DNA of 46,647 bases from Verrucomicrobiaceae bacterium (lineage in GTDB: Bacteria; Verrucomicrobiota; Verrucomicrobiia; Verrucomicrobiales; Verrucomicrobiaceae), in contig JAIYDW010000097.1 of assembly GCA_027487315.1 (NCBI GenBank), forward strand, positions 1 to 46,647, in the 5' to 3' direction. Of this stretch, positions 17,030 through 26,000 are shown in pieces (the first letter of the stretch is position 1; each line of letters opens with the position of its first letter). Both the position numbers and the translations under genes were made by a program. The notes beneath the pieces are model-generated. The model saw only the letters and a program-made list of their open reading frames with translations, was not told where the DNA came from and made no database searches.

Positions 17030-18763
17030 ATGAAAACGATTCTCACCGCCTTCCTGCTAACCCTACCCACGCTCCAAGCAGCGACTAAACCGAACATCCT
17101 TTTCATCTCCGTCGATGACCTGCGACCCCAGCTCGGTTGCTACGGAGACAAGCTGATCCAATCGCCCAACATCGACCGCATCGCCGCACGCGGTATCGTC
17201 TTCAACAAAGCCTACACTCAGCAGGCGGTGTGCAGTCCGTCACGCACGGCGATCATGACCGGTCTGCGACCCGATGTAACGAAGGTTTGGGACTTGGACA
17301 CTCATTTCCGCCCAGCACAGCCGGATTGCATCACGCTGCCCCAGCATTTCAAAGCGAACGGCTATCAGTGTGAAGCGCTAAGCAAGATCTATCATAAAGG
17401 GCATGAAGACGGTCGCTCTTGGACCGCGCCGCATTGGTATCCGTTTGGTCGATCCGTGGACACCGATCTCGTGGACTGGACCAAGCAGATTGTCACCAAG
17501 CACGACGTCAACGTCTTGGAATACTCCTCGCCTGAAGCCAACGACACCTCGGTGAAAAAGAAGGACAAAGAAGCCAAGGCCGGGCCTTCATTTGAAGTCA
17601 GCTCCAAGGACGACAGTGAGCTTCCTGATGGTGCCACAGCGGCAGAGGCCGTGAAGCGGCTCGCAACGCTCAAAGCCAAGGGTCAACCCTTTTTCCTCGC
17701 GGTGGGTTTCTTGAAACCGCATCTGCCTTTCGTCGCACCAAAGAAATATTGGGACCTCTACGACCCCAACAGCATCCCTTTGCCGGCCATCGATCATCTC
17801 CCTGAAGGGGCTCCGCCGTATGTCGGCCACACCAACGGCGAAGTTCACAACTATCCAGGTGTGCCAAAGGGAGACCCCATCCAAGCTGACTTCGCCAAGA
17901 ATCTGCGTCATGGCTACTATGCCTGCATCAGCTACATGGATGCTCAGGTCGGGAAGGTGCTTGACGCGCTCGAAAAGGAAGGTCTCGCCGACAATACCAT
18001 CATTGTCCTCTGGGGTGATCACGGCTGGCAGCTCGGTGATCACGGCTTGTGGCACAAGCACACCAACTTCGAACTCGCCACCCGTGCGCCGTTGCTCATC
18101 AGCGTTCCAGGTTCGAAGACCGCCGGTCAAAAGTGCTCCGCGACCGTCGAGTTTGTCGATGTGTATCCCACTCTCGCGGAGCTGTGTGGCCTCCCGAATC
18201 CCACCGGTCTCTCGGGCCGCAGCTTGAAGGCCTTCATCAACAATCCATCGGCACCGTCCACCAAAGTCGCCATCAGCCAATACCCGAAAAAAGCCCCGGA
18301 AGGCCAAGTCATGGGCTACAGCATTCGCAACGACCGCTACCGCGTCACCTTCTACCGCCTACGCAACGGCTCCCAAGTCGTCGGCACCGAGCTTTACGAT
18401 GAACAAAACGACCCCAACGAAACAGTCAGCCTCGCCAACAAACCCGAGCACAAAGACCTGCTCGAAACCCTCGCCAAACACCTCCCGCCCGTCGGCTCCG
18501 ATGCCAAACCCGAAGGCGCAGAACCCGTGAAGAGCAAAAAGAAAAACAAGGACAGGCCCGAGGCTCCCACCACAACCGCCGGGACTGAAGATCGCGGTGC
18601 CCGCTTCGACAAACTCGACAAGGACAAGCTCGGCAAAATCACCCGTGACTACTACACCACCCACCAATCCGATGCCGCCGCTGCAGCCGAACGCTTCACG
18701 AATTGGGATACCGACAAAGACGGCTCCCTCTCGCGCGATGAATACATAAAGCAAGGGAAGTGA
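17030..18763 (+). CDS. Sulfatase, iduronate-2-sulfatase-like, with C-terminal EF-hand-like tail
   Basis: A 577-residue secreted sulfatase. The signal peptide ends near LQA-AT. The metal site is ILFISVDDLRPQLGCYGD and the formylglycine site CSPSR has its cysteine at 68. WGDHGWQLGDHGLWHKH and TNFELATRAPL place it with iduronate-2-sulfatase-like enzymes, closer to the sulfatase at 4302 than to its immediate neighbour. After the catalytic body there is a Lys-rich linker and a tail repeating that of the preceding sulfatase, with EF-hand loop DTDKDGSLSRDE (560-571). It is the last gene of the ECF operon, converging on the minus-strand sulfatase at 18847. Confidence 0.92.
   Translation: MKTILTAFLLTLPTLQAATKPNILFISVDDLRPQLGCYGDKLIQSPNIDRIAARGIVFNKAYTQQAVCSPSRTAIMTGLRPDVTKVWDLDTHFRPAQPDCITLPQHFKANGYQCEALSKIYHKGHEDGRSWTAPHWYPFGRSVDTDLVDWTKQIVTKHDVNVLEYSSPEANDTSVKKKDKEAKAGPSFEVSSKDDSELPDGATAAEAVKRLATLKAKGQPFFLAVGFLKPHLPFVAPKKYWDLYDPNSIPLPAIDHLPEGAPPYVGHTNGEVHNYPGVPKGDPIQADFAKNLRHGYYACISYMDAQVGKVLDALEKEGLADNTIIVLWGDHGWQLGDHGLWHKHTNFELATRAPLLISVPGSKTAGQKCSATVEFVDVYPTLAELCGLPNPTGLSGRSLKAFINNPSAPSTKVAISQYPKKAPEGQVMGYSIRNDRYRVTFYRLRNGSQVVGTELYDEQNDPNETVSLANKPEHKDLLETLAKHLPPVGSDAKPEGAEPVKSKKKNKDRPEAPTTTAGTEDRGARFDKLDKDKLGKITRDYYTTHQSDAAAAAERFTNWDTDKDGSLSRDEYIKQGK
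18639..18678 (+). repeat. 40-bp direct repeat, copy 2 (inside sulfatase tail)
   Basis: Identical to 16874-16913. It lies in the tail-coding part of the second tandem sulfatase. Confidence 0.85.
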
Positions 18764-18808
18764 CAACGAGGGTTACACGTGAAGCTTCGATGGGACTTTG
18801 AATGGCGT

Positions 18809-18822
18809 TTCGCAATCGCGAA
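18809..18822. terminator. Possible hairpin between convergent sulfatase genes
   Basis: TTCGC-AATC-GCGAA lies in the 83-bp gap between two converging genes. The five-pair stem has no clear T-run on either side. Position rather than strength suggests a bidirectional transcription end. Confidence 0.2.
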
Positions 18823-18846
18823 CCGGTGCGGGCTACGATCTCAGCA

Positions 18847-20214
18847 CTACTTTTTGCCTCCTTTCTTCCCACCCTTGCCTCCACCCTTCCTTGCAGGCTC
18901 CTTGGAGGAATCGTAGTTGGGATTCGGTTTGGGCATCGCAGCCCCCACTTCACGCAAATAGTCCGCAAGCTGTTTGGCAAGGCTTGTTGCCAGCTCCGGC
19001 TTGGCTTCAGCGAGGTTCCGACTCTCGCCGATGTCGGCTTGGAGATCGAAGAGCTGGTTTTGACCGCTTTCGTAGAAGTGAATAAGCTTCATGTTTCCAC
19101 TAAAAATCGCCGAGTGCGGGGAGTCGCCCTGATAGTGCGGAAAATGAAACACCAACTCCTCGCGAAGCCGCCCCACACGATCGGACGAGCCACTCAGCAG
19201 ATGCGAAAGGTCGCCGCCGTCGAGCTGTTTGGGCAGCGCTGCCTTCCCACCCGCCCAACGACAAAACGTCGGGAAAAAATCATACCCGACAACTCGTTGA
19301 TGACACCACGAGTTCGCCTCGATGCCTGGCCCCCGAATGATCAAGGGCACACGAATACCGCCCTCCCACACATCTCCCTTTCCGCCACTCAACGTGCGGC
19401 GATTCGATCCGCCGTTGTCGGACATGTAGATGACGATGGTGTTCTTCGAGAGCTCCATGGCATCCAGCTTGGTCAGCAACTCGCCCACACCGCGATCCAG
19501 ATCCTCCGCGATGGCTGCACGACCGACTTCCTTGTCGTCTCTGCCACCGGCGAGCTTCCGGTATTTCTCTATCAGCGTGGGAGTGGCGTTTTCAGGATAA
19601 TGCAGTGCATTGTAGCTCATCTGGATGAAGAACGGCTTCCTGGCCGCCTGGCTGCGCTTCATGAAATCCACCGCTCTTGCTCCCATGCCAAAGATGTCCA
19701 CGGGATTGGGCGGCAAATGCGGCCCGGCATCCTGATTGCCGGTGTCGCCATCGCTCTCATCGTAGCCGTGAGCGGCGGGGCCACCGCCCGAGAGATGCCA
19801 TTTGCCGTAGTGGGCCGTCGCGTAGCCCGCCGACTTCAACATATTTCCGATCGTGACCTCGTCATCGCGAATGCTTTTGCGATTGTCGCCTTCGATCAAA
19901 CGATGCCCCATCTCAGGCGGAGCCGCTTTCGTCCACCCCAGCGCCGCCGGATTGCGCCCCGTTTGCAGGCTGATGCGTGTCGGCGAGCACACCGGCGCGG
20001 GCGCATACGCCGCGCTGAATCTCATGCCCTGTTCCGCGAGTCGCGCGATGTTCGGTGTCTGCACGATGCTGCTCTTGGAGTCCGGCATGTCCGGATGCAT
20101 CTGGCAGGACAGCCCGCTCCACGCCTGATCATCCGAAAGCATGAACAGGATGTTCGGCGGCGCGGCGGCGAAGGCACCGGAGGCTACGAGTAGCAGGAGG
20201 AGAAGCGATTTCAT
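18847..20214 (-). CDS. Sulfatase (arylsulfatase-like) with basic Lys/Gly tail
   Basis: A 455-residue secreted sulfatase. The signal peptide ends near AFA-AA. The metal strand is ILFMLSDDQAWSGLSC and the formylglycine site is CSPTR (Cys76). HYGKWHLSGGG and YMSDNGGSNRRTLSGGKGDVWEGG are typical of arylsulfatase-A-like enzymes acting on external substrates. It ends in KGGGKGGKKGGKK, a strongly basic low-complexity tail that could bind sulfated polyanions or the cell envelope (inference). The upstream neighbour on the same strand, 18 bp away, contains similar Lys/Gly runs. It is the last gene of the minus-strand operon headed by the giant fusion. Confidence 0.92.
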   Translation of the reverse strand: MKSLLLLLLVASGAFAAAPPNILFMLSDDQAWSGLSCQMHPDMPDSKSSIVQTPNIARLAEQGMRFSAAYAPAPVCSPTRISLQTGRNPAALGWTKAAPPEMGHRLIEGDNRKSIRDDEVTIGNMLKSAGYATAHYGKWHLSGGGPAAHGYDESDGDTGNQDAGPHLPPNPVDIFGMGARAVDFMKRSQAARKPFFIQMSYNALHYPENATPTLIEKYRKLAGGRDDKEVGRAAIAEDLDRGVGELLTKLDAMELSKNTIVIYMSDNGGSNRRTLSGGKGDVWEGGIRVPLIIRGPGIEANSWCHQRVVGYDFFPTFCRWAGGKAALPKQLDGGDLSHLLSGSSDRVGRLREELVFHFPHYQGDSPHSAIFSGNMKLIHFYESGQNQLFDLQADIGESRNLAEAKPELATSLAKQLADYLREVGAAMPKPNPNYDSSKEPARKGGGKGGKKGGKK

Positions 20215-20232
20215 ATTCGTGCAGGAGAAGAG

Positions 20233-22935
20233 TTATCGTTGAGGCACGCCACTCACATCCAAATCCGGCTTCGTGTTCCATCTTGGCGTCCAGCCGGTTT
20301 TTTCGACCTTGGTGCGGAAGATGACGGTGTTGTCGAGGGCGATGTCGTCGCTCCAGATGAACTTGGCGCCTTCGAAGTCGTTGTCGAAGTAGGGCTGCTT
20401 GGGATCGACTACTTCGACGGCGTATTCTTTGGCGTTCTGCCAGGTGCTGTCGTCGAAGTCGGTGTCCCACCAGTTCTCGGGAAGAGGCTCTTGTTTGACC
20501 TGCGGGTTAGCGGTGTCGCCGTTGATGGGGCCGTGGAAGAAGTTTTTGGCCTTCCAGGTCGCGTTGGTGACGGTGCCGTCGACGAATTTCAGGCAAAAAC
20601 CGCCGTCACCGATGCTGGTGCCGTATTCCATGCCGGTCTTGGGGTCAGCGTTGTCCTTCGCGAGGACGGCGATGGTCATGGGATACTCGGGGAGGAAATC
20701 GACACTGACAACGTTGTGCGGCGTGAATTGGATCGGATCCACGGCGACGAGACGACCGTTCACGTAGAGGATGAACCAGTTGTCGGCATAGATGTTGAGT
20801 TTGATCGTGTCGGCGATACTGGGCTTCACGAGGCCGGGCGGGCCTCCTTTGCCTTTTCCTTTGCCGCCGCCTTTTTTAGGTTCTGCGGCAACAGAGGGAG
20901 GTGGTGACGCCTCCGCCGTTTTGGGTCCGACTTGTCCGACCGGTCGGGCCTGTCCGACAGCACCGCCGCTGCTATGAACGACGCGTAGCGAGGAACTCGC
21001 CAGCACCTTATCCTTCATCGCCGCGATGAGTTCTTCGCGTCCCGGCGAGCCTGCGACCTTCAGCGGCTCAGTGAGGGCATACATCGTGATCACATAGGTC
21101 TTCGCGCCTGGGCCTTTCGAGTGCGGCGGTTCGTAGCCGACTTCGCCTTTGAAGCCGGTGCCGATCTTGCCGATGCGCTGCGAATCCTTCGGAAGGCTCG
21201 TAGTACTCGCGGGGATTTCATAGACGGTCCAATACCACTTCTTGTCACCATCAGGTGTCACATGATCCATGATCAGGGCGTAGCTCTGTGTGCCTGCGGG
21301 AGCGTCCGACCATTCCAAGGGCGGGCTGAGGCCATCGCCATCACCGGTGAACTCCACTGGCAGCTTCTGAAGGTCTTCGACGACGGAACTCATCAACATG
21401 AATTTGCCATCGCTGCTGCGGGGTTGATCCGGCAGCGCGACAAAGGCTTCCTGCTTGCCGCCACGACCACCGCCTTCGCCTTTCTTCATCTCTTTGCGTG
21501 CGGGAGGCTCCTCACCACGTGGCTGCGGAGCGCCGGGGGCAGGCGCTTTGCCAGCGAGTTCATCGAGTTCCGGTGTGTCGAGTTTGCCATCGCGATTGTG
21601 ATCGAAGGTATTGAACTGCTCTTTGGCTTTCGCCATCGCTTCGGGAATGGCGATGCCTTTCTTCGTGGCATTCGACTTCGCGTTATCGGCGAACTCCTGC
21701 GCGGTGACAACGCCGTCGCCATTCACATCGAGGAGGCCTTCGATGGCGGCCTGCGGACTCGGCGGGCGACCACCTTCTTCACCGGGACGCGGCGGTGGTA
21801 CATCACCGCGACGCATCTCGCCTTCGCGACCACCTTTGCCCTGTCCCTTGCCTTTTCCTTTGCCCTTCATGCCTTCGGGGCCACCACCACCGGGCGGGCG
21901 ATCACCGCCACCACCGCCGCCTTGGCGACGTGCGGTGTAAACTTCATCCGCCGTGCCTTCGCGACCATTGTCGAAGTGGAAGGGATAGGTGCCATCGGCC
22001 TTGATCGAGTAGCTGACGCTGCGTTTGTCGCCATTCACGTCGTAGCTGAGCTTGTAGCTGTCCTTGCCGGTGCTTTCAAAGGCGGTGATCTTGGCACCGC
22101 GAAGCGCCGTGCGGGCCTCGCGCACGCCTTGGGCTCGCGGTTGCGGATCGACCTGCTCTCCCGCCTCCACGACCTCGCCGTGGAAGCCACCGATGACATA
22201 CGGATACTTGTTCGACGCATGATAATGATAGCCGCCGGGCGATTCATGACCGTGACACTCGTCGAGATTCGCCACGGGCGAGCCATCCGGCTCCGTGAGG
22301 CCATAGATCGGATAACCATCGAGCGCATATGCCACCGGCATGCCTTTCCCCGCCTGCGCCTGGAGATGCAGCGGCGTGATGTGGTAGTGGTAATCATCCG
22401 CACGTCCGCAATGCCCGCCCCACTCGTCCAGCTCGCCGATTTCATAGCTGATCTCGCCGCGATTGTTCTGCGGGTTGAAGATCGGAATCCCATTCACCGC
22501 CAAAGCGATCGCACCGCGCAGGAAGTGGCCTTTGATCATCGCAGGCTCCTTCGCGGGCACCGGCTTCAGCGGGATGCGCCAAGCATTGTCATCGAAATAC
22601 GGCTGCGGCAGCGGCACCTGCTGCTGCCACGCGGTGATGCCGACCATCATGTTGTGATCCGGCAGGCCATTCGAGCCCACATAGAGAAACTCACCGTCCG
22701 CACGCAGATCGAGCTTCGTGAAGGGCAGAAAAGCCTTCGCGGTCTGCGGTGCATTCGCCGCGTTCGCGACTGCCGCAGCGGCGAGTTGCAGCGTCGAAGC
22801 CGTGGAGGCCACTTCGGCGTGCTCTCGCTTCCACTCATCCAGAATATGCGCTCGCAGCACCTCCCGGTCGGTAGTGGCCAGATCATGCGCGGCGAGGCTT
22901 GTCGCGAACAGCAGGAGGACAGAGAACGTTTTCAT
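20233..22935 (-). CDS. YHYH / EF-hand / PEBP multidomain secreted protein
   Basis: A 900-residue protein with a signal peptide (to about residue 16). The YHYH domain spans about 70-330, with two YHYH motifs (182-185 and 236-239), WQQQVPLP and LDGYPIYG. A Gly/Lys/Arg/Pro-rich linker follows (about 340-395). Two EF-hand loops are DVNGDGVVTAQE (403-414) and DHNRDGKLDTPE (445-456). A phosphatidylethanolamine-binding-protein (YbhB/YbcL-like) domain lies at about 505-655, with LSPPLEWSDAPAGTQSYAL. A second GKGKGKGG linker precedes a C-terminal beta domain (about 705-895, FILYVNGRLV, WWDTDFDDSTW) resembling galactose-binding-like folds. Its N-terminus is homologous to that of the giant protein 70 bp upstream. 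The function of each half is unknown; calcium binding is likely. Confidence 0.88.
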   Translation of the reverse strand: MKTFSVLLLFATSLAAHDLATTDREVLRAHILDEWKREHAEVASTASTLQLAAAAVANAANAPQTAKAFLPFTKLDLRADGEFLYVGSNGLPDHNMMVGITAWQQQVPLPQPYFDDNAWRIPLKPVPAKEPAMIKGHFLRGAIALAVNGIPIFNPQNNRGEISYEIGELDEWGGHCGRADDYHYHITPLHLQAQAGKGMPVAYALDGYPIYGLTEPDGSPVANLDECHGHESPGGYHYHASNKYPYVIGGFHGEVVEAGEQVDPQPRAQGVREARTALRGAKITAFESTGKDSYKLSYDVNGDKRSVSYSIKADGTYPFHFDNGREGTADEVYTARRQGGGGGGDRPPGGGGPEGMKGKGKGKGQGKGGREGEMRRGDVPPPRPGEEGGRPPSPQAAIEGLLDVNGDGVVTAQEFADNAKSNATKKGIAIPEAMAKAKEQFNTFDHNRDGKLDTPELDELAGKAPAPGAPQPRGEEPPARKEMKKGEGGGRGGKQEAFVALPDQPRSSDGKFMLMSSVVEDLQKLPVEFTGDGDGLSPPLEWSDAPAGTQSYALIMDHVTPDGDKKWYWTVYEIPASTTSLPKDSQRIGKIGTGFKGEVGYEPPHSKGPGAKTYVITMYALTEPLKVAGSPGREELIAAMKDKVLASSSLRVVHSSGGAVGQARPVGQVGPKTAEASPPPSVAAEPKKGGGKGKGKGGPPGLVKPSIADTIKLNIYADNWFILYVNGRLVAVDPIQFTPHNVVSVDFLPEYPMTIAVLAKDNADPKTGMEYGTSIGDGGFCLKFVDGTVTNATWKAKNFFHGPINGDTANPQVKQEPLPENWWDTDFDDSTWQNAKEYAVEVVDPKQPYFDNDFEGAKFIWSDDIALDNTVIFRTKVEKTGWTPRWNTKPDLDVSGVPQR

Positions 22936-23005
22936 GTTGTGTGACTCTAACCGCAGGCGAGTCAGGATGGCTTCAATGATTCGGCGAAGATTTGTCAGGA
23001 TTGAG

Positions 23006-26000
23006 TCAAGGAGTGTAACTCACTCGATAGAATGCCCGCAGTCCGTTCACGCGGGCGGGAAGCGTATCGGTGTAAGTGGCATTCGTGTTCGTGTTGGTGA
23101 AGGTGAGGGTGTCGATGGTGGTCCAGGTGATCAAATCGGTGCTCCATTGAATTTGATACGGTTTGTTGGGGATCGCGTTCCAGCGGAGGCCGACTTGGCC
23201 GGGGGCGACATTGGCGACTTCGATGGGGGGGCTGACCTTTGGCGCGAGGACGAAGCTGTGGGAGATGCTGCGGTTGATGCGGGTGGGGGTTTCGTCGTTG
23301 AAGACGCTGGTGGCATCGGGCGGCATGGGGTCGGTGGCGGTGCGGTAGCTGCGGACGTAGTCGGCTACGGCTTGATCGGGGCCGACGGTGACGCGGATGT
23401 GGCCGCTGTTGGGCAGGAGGTAGCTGGTGCTGTTGGCTCCGAGATTGACGTATTGGCCGTCCACGGCGCTGCCGAGGCTGGTGTAGTTCGGTGTGCCGGG
23501 CTGCGGGCATTCGAGATAGACGACACCGTCGCGAGTCTGGTAGCCGTAGAGGTGATCGTGGCCGTGGAAGACGACGTTGACCTTGTTTTGCACGAGCAAA
23601 TCATGGATCGGCATGTCCCAGCCGGGGCGCTTGGTGGCAAAGCCGGGGCTGCCGTCGATGTTCTTGCCGCCCCACTCGTATTTGTCGCTCACTTCGATGC
23701 CGCCACGTGCGGCGAACTGCGGGGTGGGCACGTTGTTGATGATGGCCTGGGTGCTGCCGCCGACGATGTGGTGCATGAAGACGAACTTGTATCTCGCGCT
23801 GCTGTTTTTGAGCGTGTCGCGCAGCCAGTCATACTGCGCTTTGCCGAGGCTCCAGTTCCACGCGTCGTTGGAGGAGTTGGGGTTCGTGTTCGTGTTCCAG
23901 AACGGATCGAGCATGATGAAGAGGGCTTCGCCCCACTCGAAGGCGTAGTAGTCTTCCAACAAGCCAAGCGTGCCGCCGGTGTAGTCCTTCGGTGTGGGAT
24001 TGCCAGCGTAGAAGCCATCGGGTGTCGGTGCGGGGTAGAAGGCTTTGCGGGCCTTCAAATCCCAGGCGGGGATGTTGTTCTGCTTGTCGGTGGCGGCGTT
24101 GAAAAGGTAGCCGTATTCTGCCTCGTGATTGCCGAGGCCGAAGAAGAACGGGATGCTGTGGCAGGCACGCTCAAAGGCATTGCGGAAGATGATGGCGCGG
24201 TTGTTGATGCTCGTCTGATTGATCGTCACGCCGCCGCCCCACTTCGGTGGCACGCCGAGCAGGCCGTCGGCGAGCTTGTCGGTCATGAAGATGTCGCCCA
24301 CGTCCATGTGGAGGTCGGGCGCATCGAGGCTGATGTTCTGCATGGCACGCCAGAAGAGCTGCATGTCGGTGTTCACGTCGATATGCGGGTCCGCAGTGAC
24401 GGTGAAGCTGAACGTCGTGCCGCGAGGCCGAGCGGTGTGGAAGCTGCGCTCGCCGCGAGCATTGTAGAACGTCGCCCCGACATTGCGATGGCGCACGCGG
24501 TAGTAATACTCGGTGTCAGGCTGCAAGCCGGTGATCGGGATGCGGATGGGGTTCTTGAACTCAGGCTTGGCGTTGTCGATGTTGAACGTCGTGGGCGTGG
24601 TGGCGAGCGTGTATTGGCCGGGAGCGGTGCCGTATTCGACAAAGACCTGCTGATTGGCCGAGGCGATGAGGTTCACAGTCACGCCGTCAGTTTTCGGCAA
24701 GGTGAGGAACTCCGCGCCGAGGATGGTCGCGTCAGTCAAAGCGGAGTTGACGGTGTAAGTGTAGTTACTGGACGTTGGGCTCATGGTGGTGGTGCCATTG
24801 TTGTTGGTGGCCGTGACGTGGAAGCTCACCGTCCGGCCTCCCGCCTGAGCAGGGATCAATGCTCCCCACACGCCATCATTGGCCGTGCCATCGCCGTGAT
24901 TGCCATCGTCAAACATGGCCAGTGTCACTGGCGGCGAGGGTGCGTTGGTGACGACGATGATGTCGTCAATCTGCACCTTGGATGCGCTCGCTCCTCCGAG
25001 ACCGTTCCCGGCGAACTGGAAGCGCAACTTGAGCGTGCTCACCAACTCCGATGGCGCGAGATCATAGTGATAGACGCTGGTGTAGCTGTGATTACTTCCA
25101 TCCACTTCGCTCAGGCGCGTGTTCCAGGTGATGCCATCCGTGGAGGTTTGGAAGGTCCAACCGAGGCCCGCAGTGAGGTTGGATGTTGCCACCCAGAACT
25201 CGACATAGCCAGCGCTGCCAGCGGCGTTGATTGCGCTCGCGGTGGTCACGGAGCGGTCGCCCATCGTGGTGGTGCCCCGCTTGAACTCCAGGCCACAAGG
25301 ATTGCCTGCGCCGTGGTTGGCATTCGTGGTCTGCCCGATGTCCGTGGTGGATGCTGGCGTGGGCAGCCAGGCATTGTCGCAGCCATCACCGGTCCAAGGC
25401 GTGGCTGCTGCCGAGCGCATCGTCTCGGCAAACAACGGGTTGGTCTGCGGCACGCCATTGTCATAGATCAACTGCACCTGTGAAACGGAAGTGCCTGCTG
25501 TCGGTGTCACCGTGGCGAGCACATACGTTGCGTCCAAATACGTGGGAGCAGTGGGGCCGGTGCCCACATTGGCAATCGTTGGTCCACCTGCGGTCACCGT
25601 GAGCGTGCCCGCATCGCTCGTGGTGCTGCCGATGTTGTTCGAGACGATGACATCATACAAGCCTGCATCGCTGGGAGCGACGTTTGTCAGCGTCAATGTG
25701 GCCGCATAAGTGCCTCGGACGGCGACCGCCAAATCATCGGTGATCTGCGTGACGATTCCGCCAGCGACATTCGAACCACCTTTGCGCCACTGCACGGTCG
25801 GTATCGCGCCTGGCCAACTGGTGAATGGCGCATACAGCGTGATGGTGCCGCCTTGAGGCACGCTGTTTGTGATGAGCGGCGGGCCAACATAGGGTTTCAT
25901 GTTTCCGACGCTGATCGCCGTGATCGCATTGGTCAATGTGGTGACGATGCTGGCATAGGCGCTATTGGCGATGAGGTCCGTGGTCTCCTGCGGATCGTCG

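Noticed and set aside
18802-20193. A 463-codon open frame on the plus strand
   Set aside because: It is antisense to a clear sulfatase with an intact CSPTR site.
21121-22944. A 607-codon open frame on the plus strand
   Set aside because: It is antisense to the YHYH/EF-hand/PEBP gene, whose domains are unmistakable.
22718-25483. A 921-codon open frame on the plus strand
   Set aside because: It lies antisense to the giant fusion and the YHYH/PEBP genes, has no signal or motif, and its composition mirrors the opposite strand's codon bias.
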